Source: Hymenochaete sp. R1
Taxonomy: Eukaryota > Basidiomycota > Agaricomycetes > Hymenochaetales > Hymenochaetaceae
Length of the DNA: 64,000 nucleotides
NCBI GenBank assembly: GCA_019400425.1
Contig: JAFREE010000050.1
Coordinates: 83,127 to 147,126 of the forward strand
Reading direction: 5' to 3'
The notes under the pieces were generated by a model. That model did not search any database. It saw nothing but the letters and a program-made list of their open reading frames with translations, and was not told the origin of the DNA. Made by a program: the position numbers and the translations under genes. Position 1 is the first letter of the stretch. Each line of letters begins with the position of its first letter. Positions 14,578 to 25,246 of this stretch are shown in pieces.

Positions 14578-16235
14578 ATGGAAAGCAACAAGGACGAAGG
14601 AATTAAGTGTTTAAAGATTTCCCAAAAGCACTTCCAGAATGGCAACTTCATCTCTGCACGCAAGTTCTGCGAGAAATCCATTAATCTCTTCCCCACACCC
14701 GAAGGCTCCAAGCTCCTTTCCTTGATTTCGGAAGCAGAGGTCTCGGGGGAGACCGCGGGTGCTTCAGCGTCAACGACCTCTGCCGAGGCCCATCCTTCTG
14801 CGAGTGGGACGAGGCATAGACACGCAGAGAGCGAACCAGCTGCTTCGTCATCGAAAGCGAGGTCCACTATATTCACAAATGGATCTGCTGAGGAAGGAGA
14901 CTCGAAACGAGACTTTACGCCAGAACAGGAGGCGATCGTAAAGAGGATACGGACGTGCAAGGTGACGGAATACTATGAGATCATGTCACTGAAGAAGGAC
15001 TGTGGTGAGGTGGATGTGAAGAAGGCCTATCGTAAGGTATGTTTCTCATGCTACCATAGACATGAATAATTGTAATTTCTGACGACCTTCTTAATTGAAG
15101 CTTGCTCTTCAACTGCACCCCGACAAAAACGGTGCTCCTGGTGCGGATGAAGCTTTCAAAAGTGAGGACACGCGGTTATTACTACTGTGGAAAAGCCTAA
15201 TGACACGGGATTGTCGGTACTTGTTTAACAGTGGTTTCAAAGGCCTTCCAGATTCTTTCTGGTATGGCTTCTTTACAATCTAGAAGAAGCATCTCAAGCT
15301 CACAAGTCAATCTTAGACGCTGACAAGCGAGCTGCATATGACCGTCACGGCGCGGATCCAGATTCTCGATTCTCAGGAACGTCAAATGGGGGAGGCCATC
15401 CTGGCTTCTCTACCAGCCGATTCGGTAACGGTCCTACATTCGATGGGGAGATCAGCCCGGAGGATTTGTTCAACATGTTCTTCGGGGGCGGAGGCGGTTT
15501 CGGAGGATTCGATGGTGTGCGAGTGGGACAAATGGGTGGAGGACCTGGAGGTGAGCATCTCTATCATCAAAACTGGTGTCAATGATTGACCGAGCCATTT
15601 CGGTGTCCAGTATTTACTACTTCGTTTGGGCCCGGTGGTTTCAGAACGACTCGTGTGCATATGGGTGGGGGTGGACGAGGAAATGCACAGGCCCGCCAAC
15701 AACAGGGCGAGACATCAACGCGAACGATGCTCGCCCAATTAGCTCCTCTCATTATCCTTTTCATTTTTACTTTCCTTTCCGCCGTACCTAATCTCTTCGG
15801 GTCCGTTGGGCCACGACACCCGAACTATTCCTTCACACCTTCACAGCGTTTCAACGAGGGCCGAGAGACGAGTGGCTTGAACGTCAAGTACTTCGTCAAC
15901 CAGGCCGAATTTTCTGCTCATCCCATAAACGACGACGTTGCTACTGCTACGAAGGCAGGGCAGCAGTCATCACTGTTGAGGAATTTTGAACGATCAGTGG
16001 AGCACAACTATAGGGAACAGATATATTTGACCTGTCAGCGGGATCAGGAGCGACAACAACGTCGGAAAGAAGCAAAAATGTAGGCACCATCTGCTTCACA
16101 ATCAAATGCGTATTGACAAATCTACGTAGGGGATTCCTGGGTATCGGTTCGGATTGGGATGCCATTCGCAAGATCAATGAGGAGAAAATTCCGAGTTGCG
16201 AAGAATACACCAATTTAGTCGCTCGTCGTCGATGA
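14578..16235 (+). CDS. ER membrane J-protein, DNAJB12/DNAJB14-like (DnaJ + DUF1977)
   Basis: Hsp70 co-chaperone with a cytosolic J-domain anchored in the ER membrane, a role in quality control by family knowledge. The N-terminus is TPR-like (FQNGNFISARKFCEKSINLF). The J-domain runs from TEYYEIMSLKKDCGEVDVKK through the HPD motif in ALQLHPDKNGAPG to AFQILSDADKRAAYDRHGAD, joined over three short introns (about 15037-15101, then near 15160-15230 and 15262-15316). A Gly/Phe-rich linker (FFGGGGGFGGFDG) follows. One transmembrane helix lies at about 15735-15800 (LAPLIILFIFTFLSAVPNLF). The DUF1977 tail includes GLNVKYFVNQAEFSAHP and a conserved close of SDWDAIRKINEEKIPSCEEY before TGA at 16233-16235. 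The order J, G/F, TM, DUF1977 is diagnostic. Confidence 0.92.
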
Positions 16236-16766
16236 CGGAACTGCATTTTTTCTTCTTTAGAGCTTTCATCTCGCCTTCATTTATTATTGCATGCCTATCG
16301 ATTGTTTTTATTCAATTGTCTGTAAAACGTGCCTCCAGAGGGTTTCGTGTCGGTAGTTTGCGTTGGGTTGGGTTGGGATTTATTAGGTTAAGGACAAATA
16401 CGGGACCTCCGAGATCTTCCGAGTCTAAGTTGCACAACCTCTCTGGCGCGATATTTGTGTTGTCGAGCTTGCTATCAAGCTTTAAAACAACCAATAGCAA
16501 GTCTGAATGATATTAGGTGAAGCTGAGGGTGCTCGAATCTACAGCCGACATTCTTTCATGTGCGATGTGAAAATGTCGAATGGGGTTTTGCCGAGTAATC
16601 CTCCGATGGGGGTACATTTGGGTTGCGCACCCAGGCAACGATCTTGCCTCGCCATTGAAGCACGCATGCGATTCATTGTACATAGAGATGTGTGAGGGAG
16701 ACGCCCCAATTGTGATTACGATTGGGTTAAAGCATGGCTGCAGGATACAAGCATTGTGCAAATGAA
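16236..16766. other. Convergent intergenic region
   Basis: 3' flanks of the J-protein and COX9 genes. Short overlapping ORFs on both strands look non-coding. No repeat or RNA gene recognised. Confidence 0.4.
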
Positions 16767-17071
16767 CTATGCGGCATCAGCCCTTTCCTTCTCGAGCTTG
16801 AGATAGAACTCTTCTTGTCTCTTGACTGAAGCAAACATATGAGAACCGTAGAAAAAAAAGCGTCACTTCTGAGAGATGACAAACGTACCATGCGGTAGAT
16901 GGACACTGTACCTGCAAAATGCCGTCAGAGTCTGGTGTATAGAGATCGAAAGGGCAAAGAGAGAATAACATACCACCAACCATAACCGGCAGCGGTTCCG
17001 AGGCCGAGTGCAAGGGACAGGTTGAGGAAAAAGTTCTTCCTTAGAGTGCCTGTGATTGGAGCGACGGGCAT
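16767..17071 (-). CDS. COX9: Cytochrome c oxidase subunit VIIa (COX9-type)
   Basis: Small inner-membrane subunit of respiratory complex IV. The three exons total about 59 residues, matching the family. The protein opens MPVAPITGTLRKNFFLN, the Cox9 signature, and runs into one membrane segment (LSLALGLGTAAGYGWW). It continues YSVHLPHV and ends VKRQEEFYLKLEKERADAA with TAG at 16767-16769. Introns use GTATGT and GTACGT donors, and the middle exon is only about 22 bases, so automated callers could miss it. It is divergent from CDC55. Confidence 0.92.
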
Positions 17072-17497
17072 TGTATTTTGTTGCAGACGGCGACGGTGCG
17101 GATGACGAGAGTGTTGGATCGAGTGTGGTGAGGTGGATGGATGGATGAAGAAAAGAAGGGAAGGGAATTAGTCAAGCGGTGAGGTGAGTGACCACAAGCC
17201 GCGCGCTGACCTGACCTGACCGCGCAAAGCCCCTCCACCGACATCTCTCCAGCTCCCTCCCCTCGCCTTCTCTCTTCCTCACCCTCACCCTCATCGTCCA
17301 CAATCCACTCAACTGTCTCTCGTCATCGTTGCTCTTAACATCATCTCCAGGCCTTCTGTCTCGTACTGGTATCATTCGCATCACTCAACACGCATAAAGC
17401 CACTCCCAACCCTCTAACAGCCCTTACCCTCTCCCGCTCTGTCCTCCATTCTAGCGCGTCCAACTCCCTTCTCCAATAACGTGCACATAAACACTTC
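17072..17497. promoter_or_regulatory. Shared promoter, COX9 / CDC55, with pyrimidine-rich tract
   Basis: The half next to CDC55 (about 17225-17480) is strongly C/T-rich on the plus strand (ctccctcccctcgccttctc and similar). Such tracts commonly precede transcription starts in basidiomycetes. No canonical TATA box is obvious. Confidence 0.45.
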
Positions 17498-19322
17498 ATG
17501 ATGGAAGGTGACGCGTCAGGGTCAGGCGGCTGGAGATTCGCTCAGTGTTTTGGTGACAAAGGCGACGTCGAGGATATCACCGAAGGTACGTACTGCCATC
17601 CTCCTTCGTCTCTTATATTTGCATATACCCTCCGCCTTTCTTATCTTCCTCTCTCTAAATATCTAGCCGATATAATCTCTACCGTCGAATTTGACTCGAC
17701 GGGCAACTACCTCGCCACTGGGGACAAAGGCGGTCGTGTCGTCTTGTTCGAGCGCAACGAGGCTGTAAGTCGCCATTACTCTCTTTTCTCGCACACACCC
17801 CTCTTTCCGCAGGCCCGTGCTCGTCCTAGTGGCGTTGCTGGCTCTGGCCATCCCATTGGCCATCTGCTGACACTGTATCTGATGACTTGGACGTGTAGAA
17901 AAGGGGATGCGAGTACAAATTTTACACCGAGTTCCAATCACACGAGCCAGAGTTTGACTACTTAAAGTCTCTCGAGATCGAAGAGAAAATCAATAAGATC
18001 AAATGGTGCAAACGACAGAACGCAGCACATTTTCTTCTATCGACGAACGGTATGTATGGTTCCCTTCGTCTGTAGGGCCCGATTACTGAAGCAACTATTC
18101 ATTAGACAAGACGATCAAACTTTGGAAGGTGTTCGAAAGGTCGTTGAAGGTCGTTTCAGAGTCGAATCATCATGATGGCACCCGAGCTGTACCTCCCCCT
18201 CAGGACCCCCGTTCGTTAATACTACCACGCATGGCCGCTCAAGACCAAATCGTCACTGCCGTTCCCCGGAAAGTTTACTCAAATGCGCATGCATACCATA
18301 TCAACTCGATATCTATAAATTCGGATGGAGAGACGTACATTTCTGCGGATGACCTACGAGTAAACTTGTGGAACCTTAACATCAGCGACCAGAGCTTCAG
18401 TATGTCTCGTATAATCGATTCTCTATCAGACCATTCTAATCTAAGCATCAAGATATCGTCGACATCAAACCCGTAAACATGGAGGAGCTTACCGAGGTTA
18501 TCACGGCTGCAGAATTCCATCCCACGCAATGCAATCTCTTCATGTACTCGAGCTCCAAAGGAACGATCAAACTTGCGGACATGAGAGAGTCGGCTTTGTG
18601 TGACAAACACTGCAAGCGTGAGTGGCTCCCTATATGCGTGAGAAGCCAAGTCATATGGTAAAATGCTGATTGACGCCCTCAGTGTTCGAGGAAGAGGAAG
18701 ATCCGTCGACGAGGTCATTTTTTTCAGAGATTATATCCTCCATCTCGGACGTCAAATTCAGTTCCGACGGCCGTTATGTCCTTTCTCGGGATTATCTCAC
18801 GCTCAAGATCTGGGACGTAAACATGGAGTCGAAACCCGTGAGGACGATACCGATACATGACCATTTGCGCGGGAAGTTATGTGATCTGTACGAGAACGAC
18901 TGCATCTTTGATAAGTTTGAATGCATGTTCAGCGGGGATGGAAAGTAAGTACATCAGTGCAAGCAAAAGGAAAAGCGGAATCTCATCACAGAAAGGAGTG
19001 TGATGACAGGGTCGTATCACAACTACTTCAGGTTATTCAATCTGGAGAATGACAATGATGTTGTCCTGCAAGCCGACAAATCTGCGTTCAAGGCAAAGAA
19101 GATGGGTATGCGGAACGGGGCACGTCCTGGCGGGTTGAAGGAGCAAATGAACACAGAGACGCTTGATTTCAACAAGAAAATACTGCATGGCAGCTGGCAT
19201 CCACGCGAAAACACGATCGCGGTAAGTCAGATAAGACCCATGCTTCTATGTGTGACTGGCTTATAAATCTGGATGGATAGATTGCTGCGACGAACAACCT
19301 TTTCTTATACAGCGCCGCCTGA
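17498..19322 (+). CDS. CDC55: PP2A regulatory subunit B (B55 / CDC55)
   Basis: WD40 propeller that directs protein phosphatase 2A to substrates in mitotic exit, cytokinesis and stress signalling. Exons join to [20 protein letters not shown] then [20 protein letters not shown] with [10 protein letters not shown]. Then come the family landmarks [103 protein letters not shown] and [13 protein letters not shown]. The protein ends [12 protein letters not shown] with TGA at 19320-19322. About seven short introns. The start is the first of two adjacent Met codons (17498, 17501). It is complete and unusually easy to assign. Confidence 0.95.
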
Positions 19323-20001
19323 GGATTACGCCCGACTTGCGGTCACTCACAACCCCTCACCGCCCTGACCCGTTCCGTCATATTTACTTCGAGCAGCCCA
19401 GGAAGCTCGGTAGCAGTGCTGGACCGATTAGAATGCAAAATCTCTGGCTGCTTGCTGGTGTTAGGATTTCTTTTATTCCTTTCTTCCTTCTGTACTTCTC
19501 CATTCCCCTCATCTATCCACTTATTCGCCCGCCCCAACCTATTCCCTTCAAGGCCCATTGTACACCAATTCACAGACCCATGACCGGTTCCCCACGTTTT
19601 TCCAGTCATGCTTTTCGGAGAAGAAGGAAGAAATAAGAAGAAACCAAAGTGAACGAAAGAAATGAAATGAATCATTAGGGACATTTAGTAGTAAAGATGC
19701 TAATGAATGCAAAACGTGTATCTATTGTTTTTGTTCGTGAAGAAAAGAGGACGTTGTGAATTAGAGAGAATATTTTCAGATAGCTATCCGCAATCCCTTT
19801 GGGTTCAAATATTCAATGATTATTCAGGTCTTCTTGACGGAATCGAACAAATCAGTCTGAACTTCAGGATGATCTTCACTGACTTCAGTCGCGCCTGTGG
19901 CGTCCGCGCCGCATACGTTACTCCGCCTACTTTTCCTCCGAGGCTCATCTGCACCTCGTCTTCACCTCAATCTCGACCTTCACTGTCAACACCAACACCT
20001 C
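19323..20001. other. Intergenic, CDC55 3' flank and VPS5 5' flank
   Basis: No supported gene. Overlapping short ORFs on both strands lack family signal. The last 105 bases are open in frame with VPS5 (from ATG 19897) and could be a longer N-terminus. Confidence 0.4.
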
Positions 20002-22632
20002 ATGGACGGCTTCGACGATCTTCTCTCTTCATCCTCTCGACCTTTCGAAGAGAACCCTTTTGCTAATCCCTTCGACAAGCCAAGGTCAGGCTCACCAGAC
20101 CCCTGGACATCTTTCGGGCAGGACCCACACGCACAAGATTCGACTGTGCATGCCCACGGAAACGGACAGCAGCCTTATGAAGATGATGCTTATGGTGCTT
20201 ATGGATCGCAATTTGGTGATGGCGGGTTCACTTCTGGGAGTCACCATTTCCAGGGATCATCAGAGCCTTCCTTCCAGTATGAAGAACGCGAGGACGAGTC
20301 TGTGACCGCACGATTACCCGTGGAAAGAAATCGTGAAGAGGGCGAACGGCAACGCCTCGGTTCTAAGGATGAAACGGAAAACGAAGCTCAAGAAGGGCTC
20401 GCACCCGCGGAAGATGAGAACGGATTAATGAAGAGTCCTGGGTTTCGGGAGAGCATAGAGGAAGAGCCGGTGCGAGAACAGGACTTGGAGGAGCCAGCCG
20501 CCCCTCCTCCATTATCGGGTCCGCCTGAGGAGGACGAAGAGCCACTCGGAGCGCTTACGCCGTCATTCGATGCACTCCAAGAGCGTTCCCGAACATCTTC
20601 GCCTGCATCCAAAGTATCACAGCCCCTCACTTCGCCCGTAAAAGCTTCATTGGACAAGGAAAGATTAACCGAACCAGGTGTTTTCTCACTCCCTCCTACA
20701 TCTCCGCCAGCGTTCCAAACGGCCTATGAAAACCATTTCGTGAGTCCTCTGGAGCATGTGGGTTCGTTGACGCAGACGTTTGGGAGTCTGTCGTTGGGTG
20801 GTGAGAGTCTGGGGGGATGGCAGGAGGAAAGGGTAGAGACGTATGTGAAGCAGGAGGTTGAGATGCCAGAGGAAAGGCAGAGTCGAGGAGCAGACGTTGA
20901 TGACCATGAGCATGAGCAGAGTGTTGAAGCTAATGAGACTGCTTCAGATAAGGTAATTTATGTTCTTAGAATTGTTTAGTTGAGCCCCATTCACCCAAAT
21001 CCATTGCAGACATCACTGGAAGGAAACTCGAACGGCGAAACAAAGCCTCCGCCTCTTTTCCAGGTCAGCGTAGATGACCCTCAGAAAGTGGGGGATCCTA
21101 TCCGTCCTTATATCCTATATACAGTGCATACAAAGGTCCGTGGGCTTCTTTACGTCTATATGGGAGAGCATTGGGCTTACATATACCCTGTAGACCGCCT
21201 CTCCGATGTACACCAAGCCGTCCTTCTCGGTCCTTCGTCGCTATTCTGACTTCCTCTGGCTCTACGAGGTCCTTTCACAGAATAACCCAGGCGTCATTGT
21301 TCCACCCGTTCCCGAGAAGAACCCCTTTGGCCGTTTCGCGGATTTGTTCGTGCAGCAGAGGCGTCTGGCGTTGGAGATATGCATACAGAAGATCGCCAAT
21401 CACCCGATCTTGGCAAAAGACGCTGATTTGAAACTCTTCTTAGAGAGTGATAACTTTGCGCTGGACGTGAGTTTATGCACCCCGGGTGTGAAAGATGCAG
21501 AGTCCCTCACGAATGTTATTGATTGTAGATAAAACACCGGAAGAGTGATAATAGTGGTGGACTTATGTCGAGCATTGGTCAAACAATTGCCGGACCGAGG
21601 TTTTATGAAGTCGATGATGTATGCATCTTTATGAAAACCTCGAAATGCGATACTCATATCTGTGCAGTGGTTTGACAAAGAAAAGTCATACTTAGACAAC
21701 CTCGAGTCTCAGTTAAAGGGATTGGTGAAGGCCATAGATTTTGTGGCAAAGCAACGTGCAGGTAAATGCATGCTACTTCATGCAGAGTTTGGTTACTTAA
21801 GTGTCTCCTAGATCTCGCTGTTGCTATTGGTGAATTTGGTGTCAGCGTTGGAGAATTATCGGAGTCGAACCTCAATCGACAGCTTTCGCTAGCACTCGGC
21901 TCGTTATCAACCGTAGAAAAGAGAGCACAGGATCTTCAGCATACCCAAGCACAAGAAGATACAATAACTTTCATGGCAACTGGTGAGAAGGTTCTCGTTG
22001 CGAACAGCCGATCTAAGACTTAAGTTGTTGCAGCCGAGGAATATTCACGCATCATCAACTCTGTCAGAGTATGCACATTTCTCTACAATTGTCAAATTCG
22101 CGAATTGAAGCTGCATCCAGACGGCTTTCACTTCTCGCGTTCGATGCTATGGTCTATGGCAAAATATAGAAAGCGAAGCGCGTCGGGCGAAGCTCAACTA
22201 CGAAAAAGCAAAAAATCAGGGCCGGATCCCTCCTGAGCGTGGAGGTCAATCCTTGCAGCAAGTGGCCGAGGTCAGTTTCAATCCATTTCACTACGAGTGT
22301 ATGCTTCTTTCTTAGCTTTGTTTTAGGCGGAGAGGAAAGCTCTCAACGCGAAGCACGATTTTGACCGGTGTAGTAAGCTGGTGAAGATGGAGGTGGCACG
22401 ATTTGAAGAGGAAAGGGTGAAGGACTTCAAAGTCGCACTTGAGAAGTTCTTAGAAGGAATGATCGAACGGCAGAAGGAGGTGCGTCTGGCCTACACGCTT
22501 ATTGTGATCGGGGAAATTCAATTCTATGCCTAGCTTATTGGAGCCTGGGAAACCTACCAAGAGCGGTTGCTGAAAAAGGCGGACATGGTAAGACGGGAAC
22601 GCAGAGTGGATGGCGTAGTGGAGGCGTCATAA
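20002..22632 (+). CDS. VPS5: Sorting nexin VPS5 (retromer SNX-BAR, SNX1-like)
   Basis: SNX-BAR subunit that, with Vps17 and the Vps26-29-35 trimer, forms retromer tubules returning cargo from endosomes to the Golgi. The N-terminus (MDGFDDLLSSSSRPFEENPF) is long, acidic and disordered. The PX domain follows over an intron: FQVSVDDPQKVGDPIRPYIL, then PSFSVLRRYSDFLWLYEVLS, with a phosphoinositide-binding RRYSDF core and VPPVPEKNPFGRF. The BAR region includes FYEVDDWFDKEKSYLDNLES, AIGEFGVSVGELSESNLNRQ, ARRAKLNYEKAKNQGRIPPE and KFLEGMIERQKELIGAWETY. Roughly 720 residues over eight or nine exons. The start is chosen at ATG 20002. The last dozen codons (from GGTAAGACG, about 22590) could be an intron instead, giving a slightly different C-terminus. 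Confidence 0.92.
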
Positions 22633-22846
22633 TATACAAATAAACAAAGGTCGTTGTTAACTCACGTAACATACCCATATAACAAGCAACAGTAGCATTC
22701 GCATTAGAAGAAGCAATCACCCGGATTTTGAGCACTTCAAGCTTAACGAGAAAATAAATTATATTCCAGGAGAACTTCAGATGTCGCTATTATGAAGAAG
22801 TGTATATTACATTGAGTAGCAAGAACGGCAGAACGGCAACCCAACC

Positions 22847-25012
22847 CTACTCCCAGAACTTTGGCATCTTTGAGTGTAGCTGTTCACCCGTGCCAATCTC
22901 CAAGAAGTCAGATGGCCTCTCTCTTTTGTTATTCCTCCTCCTATTGTTCACTGGTAACCGCTGATATGCTGAGTCCAGACCCGCTTGCAGCTGCGCCGCC
23001 TGAGGAACCCACGAAGGGTTCTGCGGTTGGTGAAAGTTCATGTTCATGTTCATATTCTGCATTTGCTCTCCCATATTAATGTTCACCGGCGTTCCGCCCT
23101 GTTGTTGTTGCTGCTGCTGCTGCGCTGCCGCCGCCGCGGCAGAAATATCAGCTGCGAGTGCAGCAAACGTCTGTGCTTGCTGGAGTTCCATTTGGGTTTG
23201 CTGGAATTGGTGCATGGTGGACTGTCGGACATGCGCGGGGAGTGAAGTGTTCTGGAGCATGACAGATAATTGTTGGACTTGGCCTTGGAGTTGTGGAATT
23301 GTTTCGTTCACAAGTTGAGTTATGTCAAAGTTGGTTCCAGGTTGTTGATCGAAAAGGACCTCGTCGTTCTTTGAGTCGTCATCTGCTTCAGAGTCCTGTT
23401 GCGAAAGCCTTGGTGAGCATAGATTACATTGAGAAATTGGAGACTACTATACTTTTGCTTCACTTTGAGCAGCCTTCAGAGCAGCAGCTTCCGCTTCGTT
23501 ATGTTCCTTGATCACCTTGTCGATGTAATCCCCTACACGTGTCCTCATTGGCTTGTCAACTACTAGGTCGTCAAGCGAGTGAATCTTTTTTGAACACTTC
23601 GGGCAGATAAAGTCGCTCTCGAGCAAACGGGAATGAATACAGTCTTCACAGTACAATGTGCTGCAACACGGCGTCTTGACGGCTTCCTTGTATAATTTAT
23701 TGTCGATAGGACAGGCTAAAGATGGGTCAGTGGGAGGCTTTTCTCGGACATCAGAGGAGGTCAAGCCCTTCGCGGCTCGACCTAGCTGTTTTTGCCAAGA
23801 AGCACTGCAGAACCTGTCAGCAACTCACAGCGTCCCGGATAGACAATATCACTCACACGTCAGGTTGAGCAACGACAAAGCCGCCCTCTGGTGTGATCAT
23901 CACGCTACCGGCGAGCTTGCCTTCTGACGGAGAATCAACAGCCTTGAGGAAGCTACGAGGAATACCAGTTGTTCTTTTGATTCTCGGTCGATTATCGTAC
24001 TCTTTGTCATTATTTGTGGGACAGTCTTGTATCCAGTGGCCTAAGTTACAACGTATGAAGAGGAGCAAGAGGCCAGAGAGAAAGCCGCAGTTTACCTTTC
24101 AAACCGCATCGATAGCAAACGTAGCTTGGATGCAACGGCCTATCTGATTGCTGGTGTGTTTGCCTTCCTGAGAAAGGTCTGCCTCGACCTGAACCTCGAG
24201 TACTACTATAGACAGGAGTAGCACTGATGAGGTTGAAGGCATATCGAATGAGCAGAGTTCCATGAGAGTTAATACGCATCGACAATCATAAAACAAAACA
24301 AAGAATGTATTTTCATTGTAAAGAAGCATGAGGAGACGCGAGAGATCCGATACTAACTGTGACATTTTTTCTTGAGTCTCTTCCCATACATCTGTCTGCG
24401 CTTTGAACATCGCTGCCATAGCAGCCGCTTCATCCCCAGTAGCGTTAGATGAAGAGGCAGGCGTAAGAGAGGGTGCACTGGGCACCTTTAATACAACTGT
24501 ATCAGTTCTCATCAAGATAAGAACAGTGTCAGAGAAACCTACAGATGTTTGAGTTTTCAAATGCTCGTCTTTCCCATCGAAGCGCCTTGACATAGCACCA
24601 TGTCCTGGACGAGCTCTCGTAGTATAGGAAGGCTGCTGAGATCTGTCGCTCCCAGCTTCCCCTGTCGGGATTGAAGTAGAAGCGGAGTTAGAAGTGTGCT
24701 GGGAGTTCTTCCCCTTCCCATATCGAGCTGGTACGCGCTTTGCCACAACGGTAGTTGAGCGAGGTATAATGGATCCGTCATCGGTGTATTCTTGGACAAA
24801 GTGAGTACGATCATTAAAATCCGTATGCAAGTAAGAAGCGAACCTTTGTCACCACTAGAGTCGTACAAGAGGACCTCCATGTCATTTGGGTTGAGGTTAT
24901 TTGCAGTCAAAATTTCTCGTTTGACATCAGAAACCGAAATGCCAGTCCCATCGAAGTTGATTCTCTTGTCGTCTTTCTGAAACCTAAATCTGTAGTGCAC
25001 GAAGGAAGCCAT
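22847..25012 (-). CDS. MPE1: Cleavage and polyadenylation factor subunit MPE1 (RBBP6-like)
   Basis: Nuclear subunit of the mRNA 3'-end cleavage/polyadenylation factor. Domains in family order: an N-terminal ubiquitin-like DWNN domain (MASFVHYRFRFQKDDKRINF, DGTGISVSDVKREILTANNL); a CCHC zinc knuckle joined across an intron (CYRCGLKG + HWIQDCP); the conserved DNRPRIKRTTGIPRSFLK; a RING/U-box (CPIDNKLYKEAVKTPCCSTL, YCEDCIHSRLLESDFICPKC). The C-terminus is rich in Gln, Ala, Asn and Met, with a run of eight Gln and an NMNMNMN stretch, ending KMPKFWE at 22847. At least six introns. The start Met is at 25010-25012. It is divergent from the spindle-pole gene. All zinc ligands are visible. Confidence 0.95.
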
Positions 25013-25246
25013 ACGATAATTAGACAATGAAGTGAATAGACTGGTCGGAGTCAAGCGGCGAGTCCACTCGGATGGCGGAAGGACAAGCCGTCGTGGAGTA
25101 TACCAATCCCTAAATGGAGGTGATCGGCACATGTCACGGTCACATGTCCGAAAGTTGGACGCGTGGAATTGAGGAACCAGTTCTTCAACGCTCATCTTGT
25201 CCCTAACTTGCTGCACAGTCTGTCCTCTGGTATCTCGTATAAAGTC
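25013..25246. promoter_or_regulatory. Shared promoter, MPE1 / spindle pole protein
   Basis: 234 bp between divergent start codons. The plus-strand frame is open from 25163, so part may be 5' coding sequence rather than promoter. Confidence 0.4.

Noticed and set aside
23085..23150. Gln/Ala repeat as an independent element
   Set aside because: It is the CAG/GCN run encoding the MPE1 C-terminal poly-Q/poly-A, so already explained.
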